Origin: DASRDR01 sp963812945 [NCBI: uncultured Candidatus Rokubacteria bacterium]
GTDB lineage: Bacteria > Methylomirabilota > Methylomirabilia > Rokubacteriales
Length of the DNA stretch: 64,000 nt
Direction: 5' to 3'
NCBI GenBank assembly: GCA_963812945.1
Contig: CAWEXD010000008.1
Span: 2,604,001 to 2,668,000, forward strand
Shown here: positions 1-8,516 of the stretch, piece by piece
Layout of the letters: each line of letters begins with the position of its first letter
How positions within the stretch are numbered: the stretch's first letter is position 1
Program-made: the position numbers and the translations under genes
The notes under the pieces: model-generated
Database searches by the model: none
Told to the model about the DNA's origin: nothing
Seen by the model: the letters and a program-made list of their open reading frames with translations, nothing else

Positions 1-396
1 CCGCCGCATCGGGGGCACGCAGAGCCGCACGGCGCGGATCGCCGCGAAGAGCTTCAGCTCGAGATCGGCCTGCCAGGCCGCGTCGTCGACGGTCTCGAAG
101 CCGCGCGCGTCCGAGGTGCCGGCATTGTTGACGAGGATGTCGATCCGCCCGAGCCGCTCCTGCGTCGTCGACACCAGCCGCTCGAGATCGCTCGGCTGCG
201 TGACGTCGGCCGGCACGGCCAGGACCTCCGCGCCGCCTGCCTGGAGCTTCTCGGCAGCCTCGTGCAGGCGGGTCTTGTCGCGGCCGCAGATCGCGACGGC
301 CGCCCCCTCCGCGGCGAGCCGCCGCGCCGTCGCGAGCCCGAGCCCGTCGCTGCCGCCGGTGATGATCGCCACCTTGCCCTGGAGCCCGAGGTCCAT
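1..396 (-). CDS. SDR-family NAD(P)-dependent oxidoreductase, C-terminus cut by window edge
   Basis: The reading frame begins at an ATG on the minus strand (396) and runs off the left edge, so about 132 N-terminal residues are present. It opens with MDLGLQGKVAIITGGSDGLG, the Rossmann cofactor loop TGGSxGxG of classical short-chain dehydrogenases, then has an NNAGT segment. The catalytic Ser/Tyr-x-x-x-Lys part lies outside the window. It is the last gene of the minus-strand series that starts with the peptide-type ABC transporter and lies 151 bp beyond the cupin gene, so co-transcription is plausible but not shown. Substrate cannot be inferred. Confidence 0.85.
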   Translation of the reverse strand, partial: MDLGLQGKVAIITGGSDGLGLATARRLAAEGAAVAICGRDKTRLHEAAEKLQAGGAEVLAVPADVTQPSDLERLVSTTQERLGRIDILVNNAGTSDARGFETVDDAAWQADLELKLFAAIRAVRLCVPPMRR

Positions 397-547
397 CCCG
401 CCCTCCCCGCCGCGCCTCGCTCCGAAGCGAGCGCAGGAGGAATAGACCATCCTCCCGTGTGGCCCGTCAAGGCGCGCCGCCGCGCGGTCTCGGCCGGAAG
501 CTCGACTCGGCGGCGAGGACGGCGCGTGCGCGTGGCCTCGTGGCGCG

Positions 548-928
548 TCACGGGTCGCTCGCTCCCGGCCACGCCCGCTCGTAGGCCGCGCGAAAGTCGA
601 CGGGTGGCGATGTCACCGAGATGTACTCGAAGTCGGATTCGCCCGTGTTTTCGAAACCGTGGAGGTCGCCGTCCTCGAAGCGCGCGACGTCGCCCTCGGT
701 GAACGGCAGCGCGCGACCATCCAGGAGGAGCTGCCCGGTCCCGCGCAGGGCAATCCACACCTGCTCGGACGTCGCGTGCCGATGCGGAGGATTCCTTGCG
801 CCCGGCCGTACCGTGACCCGGGTGATGGTCAGCTGCACCGAGGACGAATTCTCGGGAAACAGCAGCTGGCCCGACGTCACGCCCGAGTTGGAGAAGCTCT
901 GCGTGTCTGCGGCGCGGATCAGCTCCAT
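548..928 (-). CDS. Small single-domain cupin protein
   Basis: A 126-residue protein made of one cupin barrel. Residues about 35-105 carry the two conserved cupin stretches: PGARNPPHRHATSEQ, whose HRH and downstream Glu are the usual metal-binding positions, and the second block GDVARFEDGDLHGFENTG with its His. No signal peptide is visible, so it is probably cytoplasmic. Cupins of this size act as isomerases, dioxygenases or ligand sensors and the sequence does not say which. It lies 35 bp downstream of the creatininase-like gene on the same strand, suggesting a role in processing the compound imported by the upstream transporter (inference). Confidence 0.8.
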   Translation of the reverse strand: MELIRAADTQSFSNSGVTSGQLLFPENSSSVQLTITRVTVRPGARNPPHRHATSEQVWIALRGTGQLLLDGRALPFTEGDVARFEDGDLHGFENTGESDFEYISVTSPPVDFRAAYERAWPGASDP

Positions 929-963
929 CGGCGTCTCCTCGGTGGTCCGGACGAGCCCCGCGG

Positions 964-1722
964 TCAGCGGAGGTCCGGATGCAGAGCGAGCAGGCCCTCC
1001 ACCAGCTCGCGCGTGATCTCGGCAAGGGCGGCCTCGCCGGTCTCTCGGGTCGCGAGCGAGGGATCGCCACGCGCCCCGATCCGGCTCCAGTCGGGGCCGG
1101 ATGCCGGGTCCCCGTCGAAGACGACCGGCTGGTAGAACACGCTCTTGGGGGCGTCGGCCGCGTGGCCGTAGTCCGGCTCCGCCCGCTCCATCCGGACCGC
1201 ATCGGGGTCGATGGCGAGGACGAGCGACGTCTCGAGCTCGTCGGCGTGCCCGCCGAGCTTCTGGCGGAGACGAGGCTTGACGGCCCGTCCGAGCGAGGCC
1301 AGGTCGGCCACCGCGACCCGCAGGCCATGCTCCGCGTAGAAGTCTCGCACGACGACCCGGAGCGGCGCCTCGGTGGACACGCCGGTGTTGATGATCGCCA
1401 GTCGCCGCGCGCCCTGGCGGGCGAATCCGGTCAGCACGTCGGTGACCAGCGCCATGAACGTCTCGGCGCGGAGGTGCTGGCTCCCGGGGTACCGGACGAA
1501 CGCCGGATAGTAGCCGAACGAGATGACCGGGGCGACGAGCACCGGAAGCGCCTCGGCCACGCGCCGCCCGAGCTCGCGAGCGACCAGGTAGTCGGTCCGG
1601 AGCGGGAGGTGCGGCCCGTGCTCCTTCGCGGCGGCGCCGACCGGCAGCACGACGACGGCGTCGGCCGCGATGCGAGCGCCGGCCTCCGGCCAGGTCAAAT
1701 CCTCGAGAAACGCGCCCCGCAT
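964..1722 (-). CDS. Creatininase-family amidohydrolase lacking the usual central His motif
   Basis: A 252-residue protein of creatininase-family length. The N-terminal metal site is recognisable: residues 33-44 read KEHGPHLPLRTD, matching the Glu, His and Asp ligands of the family. A later HADELETS stretch (about 159-166) matches the conserved H-A-x-x-x-E-T-S region. The central N-G-H-G-G-N block, which supplies another ligand, is replaced by NTGVST at 112-117. The start has a GGAGGTG ribosome site 5 bp away, and only 4 bp separate it from the hydrolase stop, so the two are translationally coupled. Members cleave cyclic or linear amides; the actual substrate is unknown and the altered site makes activity uncertain. 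Confidence 0.8.
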   Translation of the reverse strand: MRGAFLEDLTWPEAGARIAADAVVVLPVGAAAKEHGPHLPLRTDYLVARELGRRVAEALPVLVAPVISFGYYPAFVRYPGSQHLRAETFMALVTDVLTGFARQGARRLAIINTGVSTEAPLRVVVRDFYAEHGLRVAVADLASLGRAVKPRLRQKLGGHADELETSLVLAIDPDAVRMERAEPDYGHAADAPKSVFYQPVVFDGDPASGPDWSRIGARGDPSLATRETGEAALAEITRELVEGLLALHPDLR

Positions 1723-1726
1723 CGGG

Positions 1727-2812
1727 TCACCTCCCCTGCATCCATCGGTCCAGGAATGCCCGCACGAACGGCCCCCAGATCGGCGCCCCGTTCTGGAAGA
1801 AGAGATGCCCCTCGTCCGCCGTGAGGCCGAACGCCGGGAACACGCGCGCCGCGTGAACCTTGCCGTGCCGCTCGAGCTCGGCGGCGAGCGCCCGCGTCGG
1901 CGCGGTGCTGTAGTCGTTCTCGGCCTGGACGAGACAGAGCGGCACCGTGAGCTCCCGGGCAGCCTCGAGCAGCGTCGCGCGAAGCGCCGGCGTCCGCTCC
2001 CAGTTCATCGCCGCGCCGGCGAAGTCCACCGCGCACCGGAGCTCGGGGCAGCGCGCGGCGGCCAGGAGCGCCATCACGCCACCGAACGAGCTCCCGATCA
2101 CCCCGACCCGGTCCGCGGCCACCTCGGGACGCGTCGCCAGCCAGCCGACGGCGCCGGCCACGTCCTCCGCCTCGCGCTCGAGACGCGCCGCCAGCGCCCG
2201 GTCGTACTCGGCGGTGCCGAACTCGGCCGTCACCTCGTGGCGCCAGGTCGGTCCCTCGGAGTTGCCGTATCCGTGGCGATGCGGGAGGAGGACGGCGTAG
2301 CCCCACGCGGTGAGCACGGCGGCCGTGCCGGGCCGGCAAAAGTCGCTCGTGCCCGGATGGATCGTGCTTCCGTGATTGAGCACGAGACCGGGGAACGGCC
2401 CGCCGCCCGGCGGGACGTAGAGGTACGCCGCCAGCGAGCGCCCGCCCCTCGGGATGCGGACCTCGATGGGCACGATCGGTCCGAGCGCGTCCGGCCCGAT
2501 CGCCCCCGGCTCGTCGTCGGCCGTCAGAACGAGACGCTCGAACCGCTCGAGGAGCGTCGTCATCCGCGCCCGCACGGCCGAGAACTCCGGGCTCCGGTCA
2601 CGAGCCTCGAGGTCCCGCGCGTGGGCGGCCGCGTCCGGGAACGCGCACTCCCAGGTCACGTCGGGGCCGTCTCCCGCGGCATCGGTCTTGGTGAGGATCC
2701 GGCCACGCGGGAGGCCGAGGGCCACGCGGACCTCCGACGCGCGTCGCCGCGTGGCGAGCACGTCCCCGGCGCGGCCGGGCTTGGCGTGGTAGTGGGTGCG
2801 CTCGACGAGCAT
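1727..2812 (-). CDS. Alpha/beta hydrolase (dienelactone-hydrolase type) with an N-terminal NIPSNAP-like domain
   Basis: A 361-residue two-part protein. Residues 1-95 (MLVERTHYHAKPG onward, ending in LLERFERLVL) look like a NIPSNAP/ABM ferredoxin-fold domain. From about 110 an alpha/beta hydrolase follows, with the oxyanion strand LVLNHGS, the nucleophile elbow GSSFGG (Ser in the middle), a late Asp in QAENDYS and a C-terminal His in DEGHLFF, a complete Ser-Asp-His triad. No signal peptide is visible. It sits 4 bp after the ABC ATPase stop and 4 bp before the creatininase gene, so it is part of the transporter operon and probably acts on an imported ester or lactone (inference). Confidence 0.85.
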   Translation of the reverse strand: MLVERTHYHAKPGRAGDVLATRRRASEVRVALGLPRGRILTKTDAAGDGPDVTWECAFPDAAAHARDLEARDRSPEFSAVRARMTTLLERFERLVLTADDEPGAIGPDALGPIVPIEVRIPRGGRSLAAYLYVPPGGGPFPGLVLNHGSTIHPGTSDFCRPGTAAVLTAWGYAVLLPHRHGYGNSEGPTWRHEVTAEFGTAEYDRALAARLEREAEDVAGAVGWLATRPEVAADRVGVIGSSFGGVMALLAAARCPELRCAVDFAGAAMNWERTPALRATLLEAARELTVPLCLVQAENDYSTAPTRALAAELERHGKVHAARVFPAFGLTADEGHLFFQNGAPIWGPFVRAFLDRWMQGR

Positions 2813-2816
2813 GCGG

Positions 2817-3779
2817 TCAGGCCGAGCGCGCCAGAGGCGCGGGCTCCGGGAAGTAGCAGCGCAACCAGCGGCCGGGCGCCTCCTCCGTCAGCTCCGGCTC
2901 CGCGGCGCGGCAGCGCGCCTCGGCTCGGGGGCAGCGCGTCTGGAACCGGCAGCCCGTCGGTGGATCGAGCGGGCTCGGGATCTCGCCCGGTAGGACCGCG
3001 GGCGGCCGAGCGTCGGGGCCGGCCTCCGGGACGGCCTCCAGGAGCGCCCGCGTGTACGGGTGGCGGGGATGCTCGAAGAGGGCGCCTTCCGGCGCCACCT
3101 CGACGAGCTGCCCGAGATACATGACGGCGACCCGGTGGCTCACGTGGCGGACCACCGCCAGGTTGTGCGAGATGAACAGGAGCGCGAGGCCCAGCTGGCG
3201 CTGGAGGTCGGCGAGCAGGTTCAGGATCTGCGCCTGGACCGAGACGTCGAGCGAGGACACGGCCTCGTCGCACACGAGGAGGCGCGGGCCGAGGGCGAGC
3301 GCCCGGGCGATCCCGATGCGCTGCCGCTGCCCGCCGCTGAAAGCGTGCGGATACCGGTCCATGTACGCGGGGGGCAGGCCGACCGTGTCGAGGAGCTCGC
3401 TCACCCGCGCGGCGGCCGCGCGGCGAGTGGCGCCGAAGTTCCGGAGCGGCTCCCCGACGATGTCGCGAACGGTGAGGCGCGGGTTGAGGGACGAGTAGGG
3501 GTCCTGGAAGACCACCTGCACCGCCCGGCGGAACTCCCGGAGGCGGCGCTCGGGGACCTGGGTCACGTCCTGGCCGTCGAACACGATCCGCCCGGCCGTC
3601 ACCGGCAGGAGCCGCAGGATCAGGCGCCCGACCGTCGTCTTCCCGCACCCACTCTCGCCGACGAGCCCGAGCGTCTCTCCCGGACCGACGTGGAACGTGA
3701 CGTCGTCCACCGCCCGGAGCACCCCTGCACCCACTCGGAACTCCCGCACCAAGCCCTCGACAGCAAGGAGTGGGGTCAG
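2817..3779 (-). CDS. Peptide-type ABC transporter ATP-binding protein (DppF/OppF-like), probable CTG start
   Basis: Second ATPase of the transporter. Walker A is GESGCGKTT, the Q-loop [12 protein letters not shown], the signature [15 protein letters not shown], Walker [13 protein letters not shown] and the H-loop SHNLAVV. The C-terminal oligopeptide-transporter domain ends [15 protein letters not shown], with the Cys pair typical of DppD/DppF. No ATG, GTG or TTG precedes the first beta strand. The nearest in-frame codon keeping the whole domain is CTG at 3779, inside the palindromic repeat; TTG at 3752 or GTG at 3749 would cut the strand. I annotate CTG as the likelier start, about 320 residues. 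The coding sequence itself is unmistakable. Confidence 0.85.
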   Translation of the reverse strand: MTPLLAVEGLVREFRVGAGVLRAVDDVTFHVGPGETLGLVGESGCGKTTVGRLILRLLPVTAGRIVFDGQDVTQVPERRLREFRRAVQVVFQDPYSSLNPRLTVRDIVGEPLRNFGATRRAAAARVSELLDTVGLPPAYMDRYPHAFSGGQRQRIGIARALALGPRLLVCDEAVSSLDVSVQAQILNLLADLQRQLGLALLFISHNLAVVRHVSHRVAVMYLGQLVEVAPEGALFEHPRHPYTRALLEAVPEAGPDARPPAVLPGEIPSPLDPPTGCRFQTRCPRAEARCRAAEPELTEEAPGRWLRCYFPEPAPLARSA

Positions 3780-3844
3780 ACTTTGACTTCGGGACAAGTG
3801 TCGCTCCGCCTCGTCGAATTGTCCGGAAGTCAAAGTCTGACCCC
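3772..3844. repeat. REP-like palindromic element, copy 1, between the two ABC ATPase genes
   Basis: A 73-bp imperfect palindrome. The left arm 3772-3790 is GGGGTCAGACTTTGACTTC and the right arm 3826-3844 is its exact reverse complement. With one mismatch and six more pairs the arms reach 26 bp (3772-3797 and 3819-3844). In the RNA this gives a long hairpin. It contains the stop codon of the upstream dppD-like gene (3830-3832) and the only plausible full-length start of the downstream gene. A near-identical copy lies at 19018 and a variant at 33275. No REP-associated transposase gene is visible in the window. Confidence 0.9.
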
Positions 3845-4828
3845 TTCGGTGGCGCGCCAGCAGCGGACACGGCGGCCGGGCTCGTGCGCCTCGAGAGCGG
3901 GGGCGGCCTCCCGGCAGAGCGGAATCGCGTCGGGACACCGGGGGTGGAAGCGGCAGCCGACGGGTCGCGCCGACGGCGCCGGGATGCTCCCCGCAATCGC
4001 CGACAGTCGGGCGCGTTTCTCCCGGACGCTCGGGGCCACGGCCAGGAGGAGGCGCGTGTACGGGTGGCGCGGCTCCCGGAACAGCTCGCGCGTGGGCGCC
4101 TCCTCGACGACCTCCCCGGCGTACATGACGATCACGCGGCTCGCCATCGCGGCCACCACGCCAAGGTCGTGGCTGATCAGCAGCACTGCCGTGCCCGCCG
4201 CCTGGCCGAGGTCCCGCAGGAGCGCCAGAATCTGGGCCTGGATGGTCACGTCGAGCGCGGTCGTCGGCTCGTCGCCGATCAGGAGCCGGGGCCGGCAGGC
4301 CATCGCCATCGCAATCACGACGCGCTGGCGCATCCCACCCGAGAGCTGGTGGGGGTAGTCGTCCACGCGGCGCGCCGCATCGGGGATGCCGACGTCCCGG
4401 AATCGCTCGACGGCCTGCCGGAGGGCTTCCCGGCGCCCGAGGCCGAGATGCTCTTCGAGGACCTCGGCCACCTGGAAGCCGACCGGCAGGAGGGGGTTCA
4501 GGCTGGTCATCGGCTCCTGGAACACCATCGCGATCTGGCGCCCTCGCACGCCGAGCCACTCGCGTTCGGGCAGCGGCACGAGGTCCCGCCCCTGGAACAC
4601 GATCTGCCCCGCGTCGATCCGGCCCTGCTCCCCGAGGAGCCCGAGGATCGAAAGCGCGGTGACCGACTTGCCGGACCCGCTCTCGCCCACCAGCCCCACG
4701 ACCTCGCCTTCCCGGACCGTCAGCGACACCCCGTCGAGCGCGGTGACGCGATCCCGTGACGTCGCGAACGAGACCGACAGGTCGCGGACGTCCAGCAGGG
4801 CGGCTTCGCTCCCGGTCACCGGGCTCAA
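3830..4828 (-). CDS. Peptide-type ABC transporter ATP-binding protein (DppD/OppD-like)
   Basis: A 332-residue ATPase of the DppD/OppD type. Walker [15 protein letters not shown]-loop [11 protein letters not shown], signature [15 protein letters not shown], Walker [13 protein letters not shown] and H-loop SHDLGVV are all intact. The C-terminal domain [15 protein letters not shown] carries the paired Cys of this subfamily. It energises import through the two permeases encoded just upstream, working as a heterodimer with the neighbouring ATPase. The last four residues, Gly-Val-Arg-Leu, and the stop codon come from the palindromic element; the same tail ends the unrelated ATPase at 19032. The gene begins 19 bp after the dppC stop. 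Confidence 0.92.
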   Translation of the reverse strand: MSPVTGSEAALLDVRDLSVSFATSRDRVTALDGVSLTVREGEVVGLVGESGSGKSVTALSILGLLGEQGRIDAGQIVFQGRDLVPLPEREWLGVRGRQIAMVFQEPMTSLNPLLPVGFQVAEVLEEHLGLGRREALRQAVERFRDVGIPDAARRVDDYPHQLSGGMRQRVVIAMAMACRPRLLIGDEPTTALDVTIQAQILALLRDLGQAAGTAVLLISHDLGVVAAMASRVIVMYAGEVVEEAPTRELFREPRHPYTRLLLAVAPSVREKRARLSAIAGSIPAPSARPVGCRFHPRCPDAIPLCREAAPALEAHEPGRRVRCWRATEGVRL

Positions 4829-4847
4829 CTTGGCTACCCTGGCTCCC

Positions 4848-5735
4848 TCACCGGTCGCGCACCCGCGGGTCCAGGAGGTCGCGGAGCCCGTCGCCGAGGA
4901 GGTTGAAGCCGACGATGGTGACGCCGAGGGCGGCGCTCGCCGACAGGGCGAGGTACGGCTCCGTCCGGAGGGCGACCAGGCCGTCCCGGATCATCCCGCC
5001 CCAGGTCGGCAGGGGCTCCTGGACGCCGATGCCGAGAAAGCTCAGCGTCGCCTCCGCCATCACGATGAAGCCGACGCCGATGGAAGCGCGGACGATGAGC
5101 GGCGGCAGGATGTTGGGCAGGACGTGGCGGAGGAGGATCCGCATGGGCCGGGTGGCGCTGACCACCGCGGCATCGACGAAGAGCTCGGTCCGGAGCGAGA
5201 GCGTGAGGGCCCGCGTCAGCCGGGCGATCCCGGGCCACCAGACGATCGCGAGGGCGACGATCACCGTCGGCGTCCCCGGCCCCAGCATCGCCGCGACCAG
5301 GATCGCGAGGATCAGCTCGGGGAAGGCGAAGACGATGTCGGCCCCTCGCATGAGCACCGTGTCGATCCACCCGCCGAAGTACCCGGCAACCATCCCCGCC
5401 AGCGTGCCGACCGTCAGCGTCAGCGCGAGGACGGACACGGCGATCAGCAGCGACACCCGGGCGCCCACGATGAGGCGGCTCAGCACGTCGCGTCCGAGGG
5501 CGTCCCTGCCGAGCACGTGGGCGCGCGAGGGCTCGGCCCAGACGGCCAGGAGATCGGTATCTCCATAGTCATAGGGCGCGAGCCACGGCGTTCCCAGCGC
5601 CGCGCCCGTGACGAGAACGACCAAGGCCCCGCCGAGGCAGGCGTTGCGACTCCGCCGGAAGCGGCGCCAGAAGTCCCCGCCCGCGCGCTCGTCGAGCGCG
5701 GCCAGCGCCGCCACGGGCGCCCCGGCCCCCGTCAC
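4848..5735 (-). CDS. Peptide-type ABC transporter permease, DppC-like
   Basis: Inner-membrane permease of about 295 residues. It has the DppC N-terminal layout: a cytoplasmic stretch, a first membrane segment (LGGALVVLVTGAALGTPWLAP), a periplasmic loop containing LGRDALGRDVLSRLIVGAR, five further membrane spans, and the short family tail LLDPRVRDR. The GTG start at 5735 is chosen because it overlaps the dppB stop as GTGA, the usual coupling in these operons, and leaves a normal N-terminus. It pairs with the DppB-like permease to form the substrate channel. Confidence 0.9.
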   Translation of the reverse strand: MTGAGAPVAALAALDERAGGDFWRRFRRSRNACLGGALVVLVTGAALGTPWLAPYDYGDTDLLAVWAEPSRAHVLGRDALGRDVLSRLIVGARVSLLIAVSVLALTLTVGTLAGMVAGYFGGWIDTVLMRGADIVFAFPELILAILVAAMLGPGTPTVIVALAIVWWPGIARLTRALTLSLRTELFVDAAVVSATRPMRILLRHVLPNILPPLIVRASIGVGFIVMAEATLSFLGIGVQEPLPTWGGMIRDGLVALRTEPYLALSASAALGVTIVGFNLLGDGLRDLLDPRVRDR

Positions 5736-6679
5736 GCCCGTCCCGCCCGACCGGTGCTCAGGCGGATCCGGGGATCGATCACCCCGTAGAGGAGATCCAC
5801 CACCAGGTTGATCCCGGTGTAGAAGAACGTGAAGAGGAGCACGATGGCCATCGTCACCGGATAGTCGCGGGCGAAGATCGCCTGGATCGCCATCCGCCCG
5901 AGCCCGGGGATGTTGAAGAGCGTCTCCACGACGAACGTGCCCGACAGGAGCCCGCCGAGGATGATGCCGATCGTGGTCAGGAGCGGCACCAGCGTGTTGC
6001 GGAGCGCGTGGCGGTAGATCACGAGCCGGCGGCTCAGACCCTTCGCGCGGGCCGTGCGGATGTAGTCTTGCTGGAGGACCTCCAGCATGTAGGTGCGCGA
6101 CAGCCGTGCCACGTAGGCGGTCGGCGGGATCGCCAGCAGGAGCATCGGCAGGACCGCCTGCGAGAGGCCGCCCCAGCCCGCCACCGGGAGCCATCCGAGC
6201 CGGACGCTGAGCAGGTAGACGAGGAACGCGGCCATGGCGAAGTTCGGGATCGAGGTCCCCGCCACGAGCCCGAGGACCACGAGGGTGTCCCAGAGCGAGT
6301 TCCGCCGAAGGGCCGCGAACGTCCCCAGGGCCACGCCGAGCGGCACCGCGAGCAGGAGGGCCCCCGCGGCCAGGAGCGGGGTCACCAGGAGCCCCGGCGC
6401 GATGACGTCGATCACCGGCGTGCTGGCGAACCGGAACGAGAGCCCGAAGTCGCCCCGGACGATGCCGCCCACGTAGGTCACGAACTGTCGCCAGAGCGGC
6501 CGGTCGAGGCCGTACTCCGCGCGGAGCCGCGCCTCGAGCGCGGCGTCCCCCGACTTGTCGCTCAGGAGCGTCATGATCGGGTCGCCGGGGACGAATTGGT
6601 TGGCGACGAACGTCAGGACGACGGCCGTCATCAGGACGGGCAGGAGCCCGAGCACGCGGCGGAGCGCATATTTCCTCAC
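5732..6679 (-). CDS. Peptide-type ABC transporter permease, DppB-like
   Basis: A 315-residue permease. The opening MRKYALRRVLGLLPVLMTAVVLTF is the diagnostic first membrane segment of DppB proteins, followed by FVPGDPIM, a periplasmic domain, WRQFVTYVGGIVRGDFG, and further membrane segments. The cytoplasmic EAA-type loop reads QDYIRTARAKGLS, the contact surface for the ATPases. The stop overlaps the GTG of dppC by four bases. It lies 66 bp after the binding-protein gene. Together with dppC, D and F it forms a complete five-component importer; substrate could be peptides, nickel or other small cations or amides. Confidence 0.92.
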   Translation of the reverse strand: MRKYALRRVLGLLPVLMTAVVLTFVANQFVPGDPIMTLLSDKSGDAALEARLRAEYGLDRPLWRQFVTYVGGIVRGDFGLSFRFASTPVIDVIAPGLLVTPLLAAGALLLAVPLGVALGTFAALRRNSLWDTLVVLGLVAGTSIPNFAMAAFLVYLLSVRLGWLPVAGWGGLSQAVLPMLLLAIPPTAYVARLSRTYMLEVLQQDYIRTARAKGLSRRLVIYRHALRNTLVPLLTTIGIILGGLLSGTFVVETLFNIPGLGRMAIQAIFARDYPVTMAIVLLFTFFYTGINLVVDLLYGVIDPRIRLSTGRAGRA

Positions 6680-6745
6680 CCGCGCGTCCTCATTCCGGCC
6701 GAGGGGCCCGCGGTCAGCCGAGACGTCCCGCCGCCCCCCGGGCTC

Positions 6746-8308
6746 TCAGTCGAGCTTGACGGTCTTGAAGGGCAGGAACCGGAAGGGCGTCAGGTGCACG
6801 CCCTGCACGTTCGGCTTCCGGAGCGCGATCTGCATCCGCACCACGAGAGGGCAAGTCCCCCAGTCGGAGAGGAGCACCTGCTCGGCGTCATGGTAGAGCT
6901 TGTACCGCGCCGGCGCGTCCGCCGTGGCCTGGGCCCGGACGATCAGCTGGTCGAACTCGGCGTTCTTCCAGCGGGCCCGGTTGTAGGGGCTCGGCCCGTA
7001 CCAGACCTGGGAGAGGAAGTACATCGCGTCCGGGTACCCGGCCGTCCAGCCCCACGGGAAGAACGGCACCTCGCCGGCGTTCATCCGCTTGATGAACGTG
7101 CCGCGCTCCTGGATCTCGATCTCGACCGGCATGCCGAGCACCTTCTTGAACTGATCCGCGTAGTACGCCAGCTCGTCCTTGAAGGTGGGCTCGCAGGTGA
7201 TCTTGACCGGGGGCAGGCCCTTGCCGTCGGGATAGCCCGCGTCGGCCATGAGCCGCTTCGCCCGGGCCGGGTCGTACGGGATCGGCTTGACGTTCGGGTT
7301 GTAGCCGGCGACACCCGGCGTCATCTGGCCGTAAAGGGGCGCCCCGGCGCCGCCGTAGAGCCCCTTGACCATGCCCTCGCGGTCGAACGACAGACAGATC
7401 GCCTCCCGGACCCGCTTGTCCTTGAAGGGCTCGTAGAGGTTCTGGTTCATGCCCAGGAAGCGAATCTGGGCCGCCGGCACCGCCAGGATCTGGTCCTTGA
7501 ACTGCGGGTCCTTCAGCACGCGGCGGGCCTGGATCGCCTCGAGCTCGATCACGTCGAGGGCGTTGGCCTCGTACATCGACACCGCCGTGTCGTAGCTCGG
7601 CACGACCAGCATCGCGACCTCGTCGACGAGCGGCGCGCCGCCCCAGTACTCCTTGTGGGCCGCGAGCCGGACCTCCTGCCCGCGCTTCCAGTGCACGAAC
7701 TTGAAGGGACCGGTCCCGGCCGACGCCTTCGTGTGCCAGTCGGCCCCGTGCTCGGCCACGATCCCGCTGTCCATGAACTGGAACGGATAGATCGGGAAGA
7801 GGACGTCGGGGCTCACGAACCGCACCTCGACCGTGTACGGGTCGATGACCTTGACGCCCGAGAGCTGCGTGGCCTTGCCGTCCTGGATGTCCTTCGCCCC
7901 CTCCAGGTCCTTCAGGTAGGTGAGCGTGAGCCCGCCCTTGTTCCCCGGCAGGAGGATCTGCTCGAAGGTCCACTTGACGTCCTTCGCCGTGAACTCCCGG
8001 CCGCTGTGGAACTTCACGCCCTTGCGGAGCTGGAACCGGAAGCCCTTGTTGTCCGGATGGGCCTCCCACCGGACGGCCAGGGCGGGGACCACGTTCCCGT
8101 CCTTGTCGGTGTCGGTGAACCCCTCGTAGAGATTCTTCATCACGTCACCGGCCACCAGCTCCGAGTACGTCACCGGGTCGACCATCGCCGGGTCCGCGCG
8201 GAGGTTCGTGCGCAGCACCTTCCCCTCCGCCGGCGCCAGGGCGACGATCGCGAAGAGTGCGCTCGCGAGACCGGTCAGGCCGACACGGACCAGGCTTCCC
8301 AGGTTCAT
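6746..8308 (-). CDS. Peptide-type ABC transporter substrate-binding protein (SBP family 5)
   Basis: A 520-residue secreted protein. The first 30 residues form a signal peptide with hydrophobic core VGLTGLASALFAIVALAP. The mature part shows the family-5 fold: RADPAMVDPVTYSELVAGDVMKNL near the N-terminus, the FRLRKGVKFHSG-like segment (FQLRKGVKFHSGREFTAKDV), then a long second lobe. The start is preceded by GGGAGG seven bases upstream. It is first in the operon and presumably sets its specificity. No lipobox is seen, consistent with a free periplasmic protein in a diderm. Confidence 0.92.
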   Translation of the reverse strand: MNLGSLVRVGLTGLASALFAIVALAPAEGKVLRTNLRADPAMVDPVTYSELVAGDVMKNLYEGFTDTDKDGNVVPALAVRWEAHPDNKGFRFQLRKGVKFHSGREFTAKDVKWTFEQILLPGNKGGLTLTYLKDLEGAKDIQDGKATQLSGVKVIDPYTVEVRFVSPDVLFPIYPFQFMDSGIVAEHGADWHTKASAGTGPFKFVHWKRGQEVRLAAHKEYWGGAPLVDEVAMLVVPSYDTAVSMYEANALDVIELEAIQARRVLKDPQFKDQILAVPAAQIRFLGMNQNLYEPFKDKRVREAICLSFDREGMVKGLYGGAGAPLYGQMTPGVAGYNPNVKPIPYDPARAKRLMADAGYPDGKGLPPVKITCEPTFKDELAYYADQFKKVLGMPVEIEIQERGTFIKRMNAGEVPFFPWGWTAGYPDAMYFLSQVWYGPSPYNRARWKNAEFDQLIVRAQATADAPARYKLYHDAEQVLLSDWGTCPLVVRMQIALRKPNVQGVHLTPFRFLPFKTVKLD

Positions 8309-8516
8309 CGGGGACCTCCCGGGGTTGGACGGGTTCGAGCGTCTTCGGGCGCCAGCACGGCGACGGCGCCATTCTCGGCAGCGGCTCCGGACAAGTCAAG
8401 GCGGGCCTCGGGCGCGGCCGAGGCGACGGCCGTCACCTGTGAGAGAGTAAGGGCGAGCCGGCTCCGCTCATGGGGACGCGGCCTCGACATCGACCCCCGC
8501 TCCGAGGAGGCAGGAC

